A stretch of 64,000 nucleotides of DNA, from NCBI GenBank assembly GCA_029339505.1, contig JAQISU010000114.1:2944001-3008000 (forward strand), written 5' to 3'. The stretch is from Unio delphinus (Eukaryota; Mollusca; Bivalvia; Unionida; Unionidae). Below, in pieces: positions 12,001 through 22,830 of this stretch; the first letter of the stretch is position 1, and every line of letters begins with the position of its first letter. Below the pieces are notes generated by a model. The model made no database searches. It saw nothing but the letters and a program-made list of their open reading frames with translations, and was not told the origin of the DNA. A program made the position numbers and the translations under genes.

Positions 12001-13324
12001 ACTGTAGACTCATCCTTGTCATCCATTCGGACCATGTTTCCAACTGTATTCATAGCATTGCCAATCATTCGGACTATATTTCGAACCAAAGCCACATCCT
12101 TGCCATTCATTCAGCCAATTTTTTTAAGCATAGACACGTCCTTGCGATTCATTTGAACTATATTTCAAACTGCAGACTGATCCTTGCCCCATGCCATTCA
12201 TTCGGTCTACATCAAACTGCAGACTCATCTTTGTCATCCATTCAGACCATGTTTCGAATTGTAGACACATAACTGACATACAGTCAGACTGCCATGATGA
12301 CTATTTGATTTTAGTCTGAATTTTAAAAGATATGCCATTTATTTTACATGCGTATATAATCATTTTGGTAATACTTATGTAATTCAAATGTGCTTAGTCA
12401 ATATATAGTTAGTCTGGTCCTTTAATGTCATAAGTTTAGGGATATTTCATAGTATCCCATGATATAATGATTTCATTTAGTTTTTCAAATTTTTGCTTTA
12501 ATATTGTATTCTTAGACAACTAGTACAGTAATGTTGACACATTTTATGTTAGCTAGGCCATTGATGTTGAACCTTGTTTTCTTTTTATACATTATTGATA
12601 ATTCTGTAATTAGCCGTAAGGATTTACCTGAGTATTCATCCCTCTACAGATATGTCTTCGATGGCACCCTGCTGGACACTGATGAAAAATCATGGGACTT
12701 CTCTTTTGATCTAAATGTCAAGAGTATGTACAGAATGTGTAAACAGTTTATTCCAAAGGTGAGGCAATGAGTCATTAAAAATTGATCACCAATAAGTATT
12801 GATTGACAATTATTATAAATACGTATTGATATGTGCAGAAGAGATTTTAATAAATCAAGATTTTGAACTGTATTTTTTATATGAATAACCGAACTCATTG
12901 TGGTGCAATAAATTAGTTCATATAATCAGAATTTCAAATTGAACTAGTCAGATGTTGCATATATTGAGTAATGTGTGTTAAACATGATATTGGTTGGAGT
13001 GCAGATGCAAATATGAGATAACTAAAGCAGTTGTAATTGAATTTTCAGAAGTAGTGGCTGTCAATTATGTGGACATTTTTGATTATCGGCACTCCAATAC
13101 TTGAGCCTCTACTGTATTACAAACTTGTTTACCTATCCCAGATTCCATTATTTAACGCAAAATGTTGCCTTTGTTCGCAGATGATCGAACAAGGAACTGG
13201 CGGAAACATAATAAATATGTCATCAGTAGCATCCAGTATTAAAGGTACCTCTTGTTGTTTATATTCTTCCATGGTTGTTGTCATTGTTGAAATTATTATT
13301 ATTTTTATTTTTATTATTATTAAT

Positions 13325-13362
<38 letters not shown>

Positions 13363-15679
13363 TCCTATTGTTACTCTTTATGTTTCGTGGCTATTTCTTT
13401 ATCTTTTATAACAGACAAAAGTATGTAAAAGTTTGATAACGATTACTCCTTATTAAAAGAATGAAAGATCCACTAAATTACCACCTTTTATCATACAATT
13501 GCAAATATCATTTCTTGAAAACACTGTAAATACTGTAATTTTATTAATACATGTGCATATAATAACATTCTCTCTTTTCTTTTAGCTGCACCCAACAGAT
13601 GTGTATACGGGGCGACTAAAGCGGCTGTAATTGGATTTTCAAAGGCAGTGGCTGTCGATTATGTCAAAAATAACATTCGTGTAAACTGCATTTGCCCAGG
13701 TAATCAAACATTTACAATATGAAAGTGCACACACATAACACCGATATCTGTCTTCTCTTTAAACCACAAGTCGGAGTTATTGTTTCAGGTAATTTTGCAA
13801 GGTGTGGCCATTTTCCAATTTTGTTAGTTGAATCCCCAGAAGTCTATTTGCCTATTAATGTATATCCTAAAGAGATATATGGTATACAGTTACTGTTCTA
13901 GATGTAGTGTGTTGAAATGAGAAACAGTGTGATAAAATAGGAAACAAAACTACTAAACGAGAAGTTAATTCATTATGTGTGGAATTAGTCATACATATAC
14001 AATTCTTTTTAAAAAGCAATAGCAGCAAGAAAACATTAAAATTCAATGTGATAATTTCAGTAAATGAATTCAATAACTTAATTGTCTCACCAATGTCACA
14101 GATATTCTTAGGCTCACAAATTTGTTTGAACTATGAATGATCTCAAATATTTTGTCTAGTTTGTAGAATATTAGGTATGACTGAAGGGTTCATAATATAA
14201 CTGGTATTCATTTTTTTTATACATCCCATTAGGCACAGTTGATACGCCATCACTGCGGGATAGGTTGAATGCCAGACCCGATCCAAAGAAGGTAAGATGT
14301 GAAACAAAAAATTAAACACATGACCATACCTAACAACAACAGCCAAAACGAAAGCATAAACAACAACTATAGCAATTTCTTTGACATCAAGAAAGAAAAT
14401 GATAATTATTGACTTAACAGAGACGACCTTTTAGGAAAAAACATTAGTTCAAAATGAAGAGTTACATTTTATGTTCAAATATTAATAGACACTCAATGTC
14501 CAATGGCTCCAAACTGCTTCGTTGAATATACTATACATAAATTCCTCTTAATTATGTTTGATAACGAGAAAGATAGCTCATGGAGTTATGAGAACTGCAC
14601 CACAAAGGGGAATAAAGGTTATTGGATTGTATAATGCTTAAGTATATTAAGCATAACAATTACAAGTATACAAATATAACAAACACAGAAGTCAGGGCCC
14701 AAGAGTAACATTTGCAAGTATATTACTAGTTTTATGGCCAATAATGGATAAATAGTCATTAGTCATGAGTAGTGCCATCAGACTTGAAGGCTGTTTTGCA
14801 AATTGTGTATTGGAGATATAACTGTTTTTGAAGTTTTTCCTCATTTGTTTTGCTGATTCATTTATTTTTCCACTTCAAATATTGTTATCTAAATGTTAGA
14901 TATTTTACACTGCAGTTTATAATGGTTCTTGTGATTACACTTTTATTTTAGTTTTTTGTCCCTGAAAACAATAACCATAATTAAGTATTGCAACTAAAGT
15001 TTTACAGATTCTACGAATGGAATATTAAGTCAAAATTGATTTTGATTTCAGGTGCGGTAACAAGTTCTATGAATTATGGTTTTCTTACTGTGTCTCTCTG
15101 TTTTTCCCAAAACTCGAATAAACTAATTGTCAAAGAAATATAAGGAACAGGTTTGTTATAAAATTCTGTAAAACCTATATAATGTGTTTAAAAAATTTAT
15201 GAAACAACCGCAGTTTTTATAGTCATCATGGAATATTTTGTGATTAAAAGATTATTGTCGTGGTTAACCCATGTTGGTGACACAATGCAAGGCCTATCCC
15301 TGATTCCATTCTTTGACCCAAAATGTCGCCTTTGTTCACAAATGATCGAACAAGGAACTGGCAGGAACATCATAAATATGTCATCAGTAGAGACCTAATA
15401 ATGTTTTGTACCTTATATGTTTTCAGCATGTTTTTATGTTTTCTAATTTCATTTTCTTTTGTGTAGTAATATCATTATATATGTTGTAAAGCGCTTAGAG
15501 CTTCTAAAGATTAGGCGCTATACAAAGTCCTCATTATTATTATTATTAATAATAATAATAATAATTTTTGTTATTATTATTATTAATATTAATTTTTGTT
15601 TTTATTATTATTATTATCATTATTATTATTAATTTTTTGTTTTTATTATTATTATTGTTATTATTATTACCGGGTATTA

Positions 15680-15714
<35 letters not shown>

Positions 15715-16479
15715 TGTATACTTTATCTTGTCAATTCAGTTAAAGTTGGTAAAGTTTTTCAAAACCTCTTGACTCATTAGAGCACAATACATATCAGAAA
15801 TGGTCGATGGATTAAAATAGGTCAAGATCAAGTAAAGGGAGACTATTGGAGAAATTCATCATCCATTGCAAGAGAAAAATAAATTTCATATTTGTGTTCT
15901 CCTCCCGACAGGCCTATGACGAGTTCGTTGCCCGCCAAAAGATGGGCCGCTTTGCGACTGCAGATGAGATTGCACACCTTGTGGTGTATTTATCGTCAGA
16001 TGAGGTCAGTGGAATAAGATATTGTTGTAAAGTTGTCTTCACATTTCACATTTCAGAGTGTAGCTCAAGACACTAACATTAGACATTTTGGAAAGAAAAA
16101 AAGTAATCCAAATATTTCTAAGATTTCAGTACCTACTTTTAGAAAAAAGCATCTTCTAAATCATTTTTATTGGCATTTTTAAATATTACTTGAATAATAT
16201 TACTCAAGATATTCCAGAACGAATATGAATTTAGTACTGTTGCTTATGCGATTCTTTTATTACTTTGACTGCACACTAGCTTTGATTCCATCATTGATTT
16301 CCTCTCGCCAGTTAAATGCAATAAGAACAGATTACGTAAGACCTGCTAGTAGTACGTCAGAACATCAGGTTTCATTTTAAATACGTTGGTTCTGTTTATT
16401 TTCTTTTCTTTATTTCTTTTACCAGTCATCCTACATAACGGGACAGGAGTTTATAATAGATGGTGGATGGAGCTTGTAG
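6377..16479 (+). CDS. BDH2: BDH2/DHRS6-like short-chain dehydrogenase, copy 1 (exons 3-9)
   Basis: Seven exons with GT/AG borders: 6377-6473, 12650-12758, 13181-13244, 13586-13699, 14233-14291, 15912-16004, 16426-16479 (stop TAG). They splice in frame and match residues 50-245 of the 245-residue human BDH2, a cytosolic NAD-dependent SDR described as type 2 (R)-3-hydroxybutyrate dehydrogenase and more recently as a 4-oxo-L-proline reductase. Visible sites: NCAG after strand 4, the catalytic Ser in [13 protein letters not shown] (Tyr/Lys), Arg in APNR, in SLRDR and in FVARQ for substrate, and the C-terminal IDGGWSL. Exons 1-2 (the Rossmann start with the GIG motif) are not in 1-6376; they are upstream of the window or lost. 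Lengths and phases equal those of copy 2 exons 3-9. No disabling change is visible. Confidence 0.9.
6898..8132 (+). repeat. Left inverted arm of MULE-1
   Basis: Pairs with 8949-10271 read in reverse. After the tip array (6898-7008) it carries AT-rich unique sequence, then a (TATG)n/(TG)n run at 7985-8060, and ends in TTGTTTCACTTTATCCCTTT at 8114-8130. Small open frames in the arm (7602-7882) are mirrored by equal ones in the other arm and have no recognised family. Confidence 0.85.
8459..8752 (-). pseudogene. MULE-1 transposase C-terminal fragment, inverted
   Basis: Minus-strand frame reading [20 protein letters not shown] and then [20 protein letters not shown]. The [14 protein letters not shown] block is a signature of the C-terminal third of animal Mutator-like transposases. 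It starts with the same STWSVF residues that end the + strand piece at 8955, so an inversion has separated what was one continuous protein. The inverted words GAAGACACTCCACGTGGATA (8719) and its complement (8930-8949) mark the joint. Confidence 0.75.
8757..8955 (+). pseudogene. MULE-1 transposase fragment, central-C part
   Basis: Reads [20 protein letters not shown] on to a Trp-rich [15 protein letters not shown] and ends at STWSVF. This is the tract following the DDE core in animal Mutator-like transposases. The continuation of the protein is not downstream but on the opposite strand at 8752-8459, which begins with the same STWSVF word. Confidence 0.7.
8949..10271 (-). repeat. Right inverted arm of MULE-1
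   Basis: The mirror of 6898-8132, with an expanded (CCTA)n/(CATA)n tract at 9055-9166 that replaces the shorter (TATG)n of the left arm, and at least one more TTCGGCCCAA unit at the outer tip (10250-10271). Confidence 0.85.
10459..10838 (+). repeat. 378-bp dispersed block, copy A
   Basis: Starts near CATAGACCACAAATAATTTT and ends at CACCACCAAAATGAGAGAGG. A second copy at 17219-17603 is about 90% identical by eye, in the same orientation. It contains GTCAAGGGTTCACCGGCAT and a TTTCATTTCCGGAT word. No coding potential or tRNA-like head was seen. It may be a non-autonomous element or a local duplication; both copies lie in or just after BDH2 copy 1. Confidence 0.75.
10865..11060 (+). repeat. 42-bp minisatellite, block 1
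   Basis: Four to five copies of a 42-bp unit containing CATTCGGACTATGCTTGTAA and CACATCCTTGCTATT. Single units also flank MULE-1 (6850-6893) and precede the 378-bp block (10418-10455). Confidence 0.8.
11925..12265 (+). repeat. 42-bp minisatellite, block 2 (divergent)
   Basis: Seven to eight diverged copies of the unit in 10865-11060, each with a CATTCATTCGG-like core followed by ...GTAGACACATCCTTGC. The long open frame 11859-12272 is a by-product of the repeat and is not considered a gene. Confidence 0.7.
13001..13075 (+). pseudogene. Fossil of BDH2 exon 6, out of order
   Basis: Located between true exons 4 and 5 of copy 1. It aligns base by base with exon 6 (13586-13699) from the ACAGATG word: ACTAAAGC then TGTAATTG then TTTTCA then GTGGCTGTC are shared. 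Its translation [20 protein letters not shown] matches [20 protein letters not shown] with no stop, retaining the Tyr and Lys. It lacks the exon end and a fitting donor. It is closer to copy 1 exon 6 than to copy 2. Confidence 0.75.
15290..15395 (+). pseudogene. Fossil of BDH2 exon 5 with its upstream intron, out of order
   Basis: Located between true exons 7 and 8 of copy 1. It matches 13134-13228: CTATCCC...GATTCCATT...AAAATGT.GCCTTTGTTC and then ATGATCGAACAAGGAACTGG. The acceptor AG of exon 5 (TTCGCAG) has become TTCACAA, and after TCATCAGTAG the similarity ends in stops. The duplicated segment therefore included the intron end and most of the exon and is now unspliceable. Confidence 0.8.
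15485..15712 (-). repeat. Dispersed repeat end plus (ATT)n tract
   Basis: The stretch GCGCTTAGAGCTTCTAAAGA...GGCGCTATACAAAGTCCTC (15491-15530) followed by (ATT)n/(TAA)n is the reverse complement of 34655-34708 with its (TAA)n tract, and of the start of the repeat at 44511. It is a mobile non-coding element with a microsatellite end. Confidence 0.75.
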
Positions 16480-16544
16480 GCTCATCTAGCTTCAGAGGAG
16501 ACACAGAACAGGGGCAAAATGGACATCAGTTGTACTGTTATTAT

Positions 16545-16550
16545 AATAAA
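16545..16550 (+). terminator. Poly(A) signal of BDH2 copy 1
   Basis: AATAAA 66 bases after the TAG stop of exon 9, the first one downstream. Confidence 0.6.
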
Positions 16551-17218
16551 TTTGTTCACAAGTTTCGGGCATTGTTCAGTGAATTGGGGTGGGTGGGGCT
16601 CTGTTCTTTTGTCTACAATTTAGGCAGAAGATACAAACATTGATAAATCTTCGTACATTCTACCTTAATTATAGGTATTCATATCCTTTTATAACAGTCT
16701 CATTCATTGAAGATGAATTTTGTGAAATGAGTAATCAGCTGATGTTTTAGGTAATACAGTAAATTCTGCTATGAGCGAACACGTCATTTCTGACCACAAT
16801 TGTAATGCACTGTTCAATTTTATTATATAAATTCTGTACCACCAGCTGAACGCAACCAGCAACCGCGATGTCTTGGGAAAATATGCATTTTGATACTGGT
16901 AAGAAGAACGACCACATCGCAAAAAACGAGGATAAACGCCACGCGTTTATTTAATCCCTGTGACACAACCACTCCTACCGTTCTAAATTTTTATATAAAA
17001 AACAGACTGGCTACCGATGTCTAACATTTTTGTTAGCTATGCCTAATATTTTATAGTTTTTGTCGTAAACAAGAGTAAAGTACTATATGTAGATTATTTT
17101 CTAGTCTGGATCCCTGCTTCGTATGCTCCCTGCCTTGTTCTCCAATATTTGTATACGGGTGAGCAATGCAGGGAGCATAAAAAGTAGGGGACCAGACTTA
17201 ATTATTCCACTACTTAGC

Positions 17219-17603
17219 CTGCTGACATAAATCACAATTAATTTTACTATATGTTCTCTACATATATTTCTCAGTACTGACCTTTCAACTGTGTGACAAT
17301 CAATACAAATCATATGAAAATCTAAAATAACCCCAAAAATGACTTCACAGTTAAGTCGTTGTCAAGGGTTCACCGGCATTCTTGTTGAGAGGATGCACTG
17401 TAACCAGAACAGCATGTAAACAGACCACAGATTTCATTTCCGGATAGTCATCAAAGCCTTATTACTCAATGTGCACTGTCGCCAAAATACACACAGACAA
17501 CCACTCTCTGAGCACATATTCTCAAAAATAAACAATATCTTTAAATCCCTACCAAAATTGCATCAATATAACTCATCTATCACCACCTAAATGAGAGAGG
17601 AAA
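17219..17603 (+). repeat. 378-bp dispersed block, copy B
   Basis: Direct repeat of 10459-10838, from TAAATCACAATTAATTTTAC to CACCACCTAAATGAGAGAGG, with scattered substitutions and small indels. Lies 740 bp after the BDH2 copy 1 stop. Confidence 0.75.
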
Positions 17604-19267
17604 ACATGTTCTAAAAAAGACGAACTACGTGTGTATTGAACTGGAATACTAATTTTGATGTGGTTCCTGCTTCCCGGCCTGATTGTAGGACTCACAAGGT
17701 ACTAATGTTATGGAAGAACTGCGAACCAGTCTAGAACTGGGTAACGAAATAATTGAGTATATACGGGTTTGGTGGTCCATCAATGGTTAATAATTAAAAG
17801 TAAAATTTCAGTAAAATTATCTTTTGAGAGCTTATTATATCTGTAATTTAATACAATATAGACAATATTCTATTGATGCAATTTTAGTATTTTTTACAGG
17901 CTTGACTTAGGAGTACTCAAAAATGAAAATAGCACCTGTTTCATTTGGTGTAGAATCAATAGCATGTGTTTCATGCACATGTAGGTAATAAAAAAAATGC
18001 CGCGGCTTATATGGTGTTCTCCTCACAAAAGCTTGCACCAATGATAGTTGTGCATCAAGAAATATAGGTCTGAACATCAGCACCGAGAAATTTTAAGTTA
18101 TTGAATTTTGAACAGGATGGTGTTTCCATATGTTTACTAAGGGAGTTGAATTAGTACTGTGACTCCAATCAATGACCGTATCGCGAGAACACGGACACTA
18201 CTGACCTAAGTGTAATCAACCGTTACAACGATCGCTTGTTCTGATAAAAAAAAAAAACATAAGAGGAATCTTAAAAAAAAAAAGTATTGTTGCTACCGGT
18301 GATACATGTACATGCTACTGTCCGTAAACCAGGCTAGTGTACATGTCACGAACTGCCGTTGTACTGCCTATGTTGACATAGTGCATGCGTATATTGTTTG
18401 TCTTTCTAGTTTATCCGTATTGCCGGAGGTGAATAAAGTCATTGTCTATAAAACCAGCAAGAGAGAATCGTTTGCGGGATTCAATTGATATTGTTCAAGA
18501 CTTGTGATGTTTGCTGTTTACCCCCACCCACCCCGATATTAAGTGATTACATCCCAGTCACGAACCTAGCATCTATTCAAGTTGGTACGACCAGGTTACA
18601 CTCTTTGCTTATAGGTTTAATCGCTGTATGTCATCTTTGAATGAAGCCACTGACTTTTGTCTCTGAGTAAATGGTTCCGTTTCTGGATGAGATAATTGTT
18701 TCTTTTTATTTTATTAATTGTTAGATATGCAATGCACATTTTAGAGTTCAGCTCGATATTTCCATCTTTATTTACACCTTCTGACAACCAGCCTTTGCTC
18801 AGAAAGCCTATGTAGTGAGAATGCAAAATCCTGAGATGGGATGATAATGCGTAAATAATGTTAAACTTAGTTCAACACTTGCTCATTTAATATAATAGGA
18901 TAGAGCCTACGAGATCATTCATATATGATACCACTCAATTTTGGCAGATTTTATTTATCTCCAATCTCATCACATATTGTCACAAAATTCAGACCCCTCA
19001 TATATGACGTCACAAATCTTTGAACACGCCCCTCACCCCCCCCCCCCCCCCCCAGTTTTAAAAACAAAATTGGTTTGAAATCACTTTATAATAGTTCACA
19101 ACAATACGTAAAAGCGTTCCGAATTGTTCAAACTTAAGATATTTTGATCAATCTGAGTTTAGTATTGTGGAAACGTGTACTGCTATGAACACTTATGGTT
19201 AGAGAAACGACAAAATCCAAGGAATAATGATGATGTCATGAATATATTTCTCAATGTTCTCTTTCTC

Positions 19268-19504
19268 TCAAGGTGATGTAAAATTATTCTTCATAAAACA
19301 AACTGGAAAACCGTGCCCACTGCGATCCTCGTCCTTGGGAAGGGATGTTCCATTGTAATCATCATTTCCTCGTTTGAGATTTAGACCGTCATCTAGAGTT
19401 ACTCTGACTGGTCTGATTTGGTTCAACGGAATTAATACCAGTTTGCGCTGGACAGAGTAGTTGCACAGCACTACCAGAGACGTGAAGAACAGTACAGATG
19501 GCAT
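19268..19504 (-). CDS. Unrecognised 78-codon open frame with signal-like start
   Basis: Begins MPSVLFFTSLVVLCNYSVQ, a plausible signal peptide (short hydrophobic run, no early charge), then a polar stretch with DDGLNLKRGNDD and SLPKDEDRSGHG. No family was recognised. It could be an exon of a spliced minus-strand gene or chance. Listed because its composition is less biased than other small frames nearby. Confidence 0.15.
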   Translation of the reverse strand: MPSVLFFTSLVVLCNYSVQRKLVLIPLNQIRPVRVTLDDGLNLKRGNDDYNGTSLPKDEDRSGHGFPVCFMKNNFTSP

Positions 19505-19904
19505 ACCTTGAAAATCCTGTCAATAAGCACTGATTGAACTGACGGACAGTATAGGTAATGTGAATCATTTGAAAGGTATTTGCAGACCAGGAAGGGATAT
19601 AATTCATTTTCAGATTTTGACATGCAAAAAGGGATGGAAACTTGTAGGACGCATCGTTTGTTTCTCGTTCCGAAGTCTTGTGTCCGTTGTCTGCTTGAAT
19701 GAGAGGTAAAGGAGGAGAAATAATAATGCATGAAACCACGTTGAAATATGGCTTCTTGATTCTGAGAAGCGTTTGTCGTCTGCACACTTCACAATCTAAG
19801 CTAAGTAACAGCTTGATCTCAAGTGTATAAGGGATCATTGTTTTGAGTCTGTGAACGTTAATTCTCGTTCCAAGAGCTCTGAATTGGTTGACTTGATATA
19901 TTCA

Positions 19905-21524
19905 GCAACAGTCTGAAAATTTTAACTGAGCATCTGTGACCAAATATCGGTCAGAGTCTTCCCAGTAAACTTGAATTTCATCTTCTCCAGCTCAGCGTCG
20001 ATGGTGTTCACGTTTTTCGTCTAAATGACTGTCATAGTTGTAGAGAGGTAAAACCAATCCGTTCAGTTCCTTACTCAGAGGTGCCATCTTTCGCTCAGTG
20101 TTATTAGAGGAGCTTCGTCTTTGCTGTGAACACAGCGTTGATATCTTTTGACGAAAGTGGTCAATCGCATCCATTTTATTGTAATAAATTTGGAGTGTGC
20201 GCATTTGATAGCGCCCAGTTTTAAGCAATTCTTAGATTTGTGTGATTATTGGGATTCAGCGCCATGGAAATATTCTTAGCCCGAAATAATTAGCCAATTT
20301 CTAGGATGAAACGTCACGGAGTCAAGTGTTAGTGAATTTGAATTTTCCAAACCGAATGACTGACCCTGGAGTAAGATAGTGCATATTAAAATCTAAGATA
20401 GTGCATATTAAAATCTAGTGGCGTACGATAGTGGTGTGGCTGAAGTGGCAGTATTTACGGTAGGAAACCGGTAAATTACACAATGAAATAAATAAGAAGG
20501 GACTTAGTAGATACCGTTTTTGTGTCCATAGTCTACAGTTATCTTCGCGTAATGTGCCTGGAAAAGCATACATTGACTGGCCTAAGGTGGCGGAGTGAAA
20601 ATAGTTCCCAGTGATGATGATGAAGAGAAACTATTAAAAAAGCGATTGGTGGACTTTTGACAAGTTGTTTTATCTGTGATCTTATATTGATTAGAATAAA
20701 ATTTAGTATATCAAAACAGATACGTCTGGCTTTCTATTTTACAACTGAAATTGTATGGAAGTTTTTGGAAATTTAGGGATACATATGACTTCCAGCGGGA
20801 TTCGCGCCAGGGTTGACACCGCTCGGTCAAGTAATACACCTGTGCGTGTAACATTATTATCCCATATTTTCATCTGGACTGCCATCAATGTCGAACACAA
20901 AACAGTACCGTTCCTGGTACTGACGTAAAACTCCTATGGATTCAGCAACTGTCTGAAGTCATGCCCACGTCTGAATGCCATCAACAAAACGTGCTTTCTT
21001 GATCTGATTCCAATATACGTTATTGGACTGCAACAATTCTTTTCAGCGCTGACTCGGTAGTGTTAGACGTGATATCATCAGCAGTGATAACATCGCCATC
21101 GTTTAAAGGCTCATAAAAGAGGAGAATAACATTCTAACGGAACTGCATTTTCTTTAGCTGAAGATATATTTCGCCCAAAATTTAAGAAGTGATTTTTTTG
21201 TCATGGAAAATCGCTTTAATATATGATCAACTTTGACCGGCATTTTCGTGTCATTCTTGATTTCGTTCCATTTCGTTACAAGTTCTTGTAAGACCTTTCT
21301 GCGTTTCGTAGGATACGATATCACAAAGGCATCGAGCAAAGACTGATATAATGTTTTTTGACCATAATCAAAATGGAAAATTTGTGCAGAGTACATGAAA
21401 CTATTACGTGCGAGCTAAGAGAAAGACTTGTTGAGACTGGTGGGATTTTGTCTGCGTGAGGATTGTAGATAGTAACGTAGTCACAGTCAGAAAACGGCAT
21501 TTTCTGAGTAAATCGATCAATCAA
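19905..21524 (-). pseudogene. Decayed minus-strand coding-like region, unknown
   Basis: Several minus-strand frames look protein-like but are short and offset: 21524-21321 (QKMPFSDCDYVTIYNPHADK), 21396-21154 (FVISYPTKRRKVLQELVTKW, then KMPVKVDHILKRFSMTKKSL), 20228-19992 (MDAIDHFRQKISTLCSQQRR), then DEIQVYWEDSDRYLVTDAQL at about 19990-19930. Balanced composition and ordering on one strand suggest a dead gene or transposon, broken by frameshifts. No family was recognised, so the function stays open. Confidence 0.25.
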
Positions 21525-22539
21525 TCAGCTTTGCTCGTGCATTATGAACTGCGCACTTTTTCAGCGATGCTACGTAGTTAACATTTTTTTTCTGGCCGAT
21601 GGCATTTTGTCTTTGTGAGGTAACATTTTACAAGACCGCCTTAGACTCCATCGTCACATACAATGGATCCTTTTCCCCTCCCTCGGTGCGCGATGTCACA
21701 TGTGATCGGCGTCTTCGTTTCGAGATATCACGTATACTGTTAAGAAAATTCCACACACTCATGTGTCAACTTTATGAGACATTGCATGCGTTGTTAAGTT
21801 AAAAAGAAGTATAATCATTTGAATGTTCTCTGTATATAGGCACCATATAGTACATCTCAGACTGCTAACAAAAATTATATATTTTCAGCAAACTTTGACA
21901 TTTGACCCATCAAAAATTACGGGAAATGTTTGCAAGATACATGTTACAGTATCCATGAAAGTTCAACGACAGTCCAATAAAAGTTCCATTACAAAATGCA
22001 ATGCATTAGTAAGAATTGAATAGTTGTAGGGGTTTTTTTTTGCATTTTTTTTTGTTTACGTGCGAAAACCGTAGAATTAACTTTCAGTATGTCCAAATTT
22101 AGGACGATGGTCACGATTTTGTCCTGTCGATAATATTACTATAACAGCAAGTGCCTTCGCATTAAGATATTATTAATATCGTACTATTTTTATGAGCTGA
22201 GGGGTTATGAGTTGTGCATGATTCGCGTGATGAAATACTTCAATATTTAGATGACATGTGTCTAATTTGTTCATGATGGTAGATTATACACGTCAGACTC
22301 GCTCGCTTTCTCTACGAATTGAATTCCCAGCTTAATTTTGAATCAGAAGCAAAGCAGCATACATTCATACTTTTCTTTGCCGTGGACATCTTCCAAATTC
22401 GTAATAAATCGGCTCACTTGGCCTAATTAAAGAACTTGTGCATCTCAAGAAATTTGTCTTGTTTTTCAACATTGAAGAAGTGAATGTCTCAAGCACGTTG
22501 AATGTGCACAACATCACATACGAAATGAAAGCACCGCTC

Positions 22540-22830
22540 CGGTGGCATAGTGGTTAGAGACTCCGCCTCTGAAGCGGGAGGTCGTGGGTTGAAACCCCGG
22601 CCGAGTCATACCAAAGACGTACAAAAAGTGTAGTAAGAGCTGCTTCGCTGGGCACTCAACATTGAGATTTTCATGTTAGGACTGCTCGGCCTGGTGTTAG
22701 GATAATGTGACTGGGTGGGACATCATGCTACATGTATGCGGCATGATACCTGAGTGTTGGACATCACTATAATAAACTGCAACACAACAGACATCGTAGC
22801 GATATGACTGAACATTTTTTTAGAGCTACG
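22540..22830 (+). mobile_element. tRNA-derived SINE, family 2, full copy
   Basis: The head GGTGGCATAGTGGTTAGAGA gives an A-box and GGTTGAAACCCC a B-box of a tRNA-like polymerase III promoter, with CTCCGCCTCTGAAGCGGGAG resembling an anticodon arm region. The body (TTAGGACTGCTCGGCCTGGT, GACATCGTAGCGATATGA, AGAGCTACG) is shared with 38692-38925 and 40675-40865. It is a retroposon rather than a tRNA gene: it continues about 200 bp past the tRNA part. Confidence 0.8.

Larger units (their letters stand above)
6474..12649 (+). other. Intron 3 of BDH2 copy 1, expanded by transposons
   Basis: The same intron is only 445 bp in copy 2 (39320-39764), so about 5.7 kb has been gained here or lost there. 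It holds the palindromic Mutator-like element (6898-10271), a copy of a 378-bp dispersed block (10459-10838) and two blocks of a 42-bp minisatellite. No extra exon was seen. Confidence 0.85.
16551..22540. other. Spacer between BDH2 copies, left part
   Basis: Contains the second 378-bp block (17219-17603), A-runs at 18246-18290 and a run of about 20 C at 19037-19054. A minus-strand region with short coding-like frames (19268-21524) is listed separately. The rest is AT-rich sequence in which nothing was recognised. Confidence 0.6.

Noticed and set aside
16578..16600. Iron-responsive-element-like CAGTGA in the 3' region of BDH2 copy 1
   Set aside because: An IRE has been described in the 3' UTR of vertebrate BDH2, but here the bases around CAGTGA cannot form the upper stem and the bulged C is missing; it also lies after the first poly(A) signal.
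22540..22615. Possible tRNA gene
   Set aside because: A-box and B-box are present, but the sequence continues into a SINE body shared with two other loci and the cloverleaf is not convincing.
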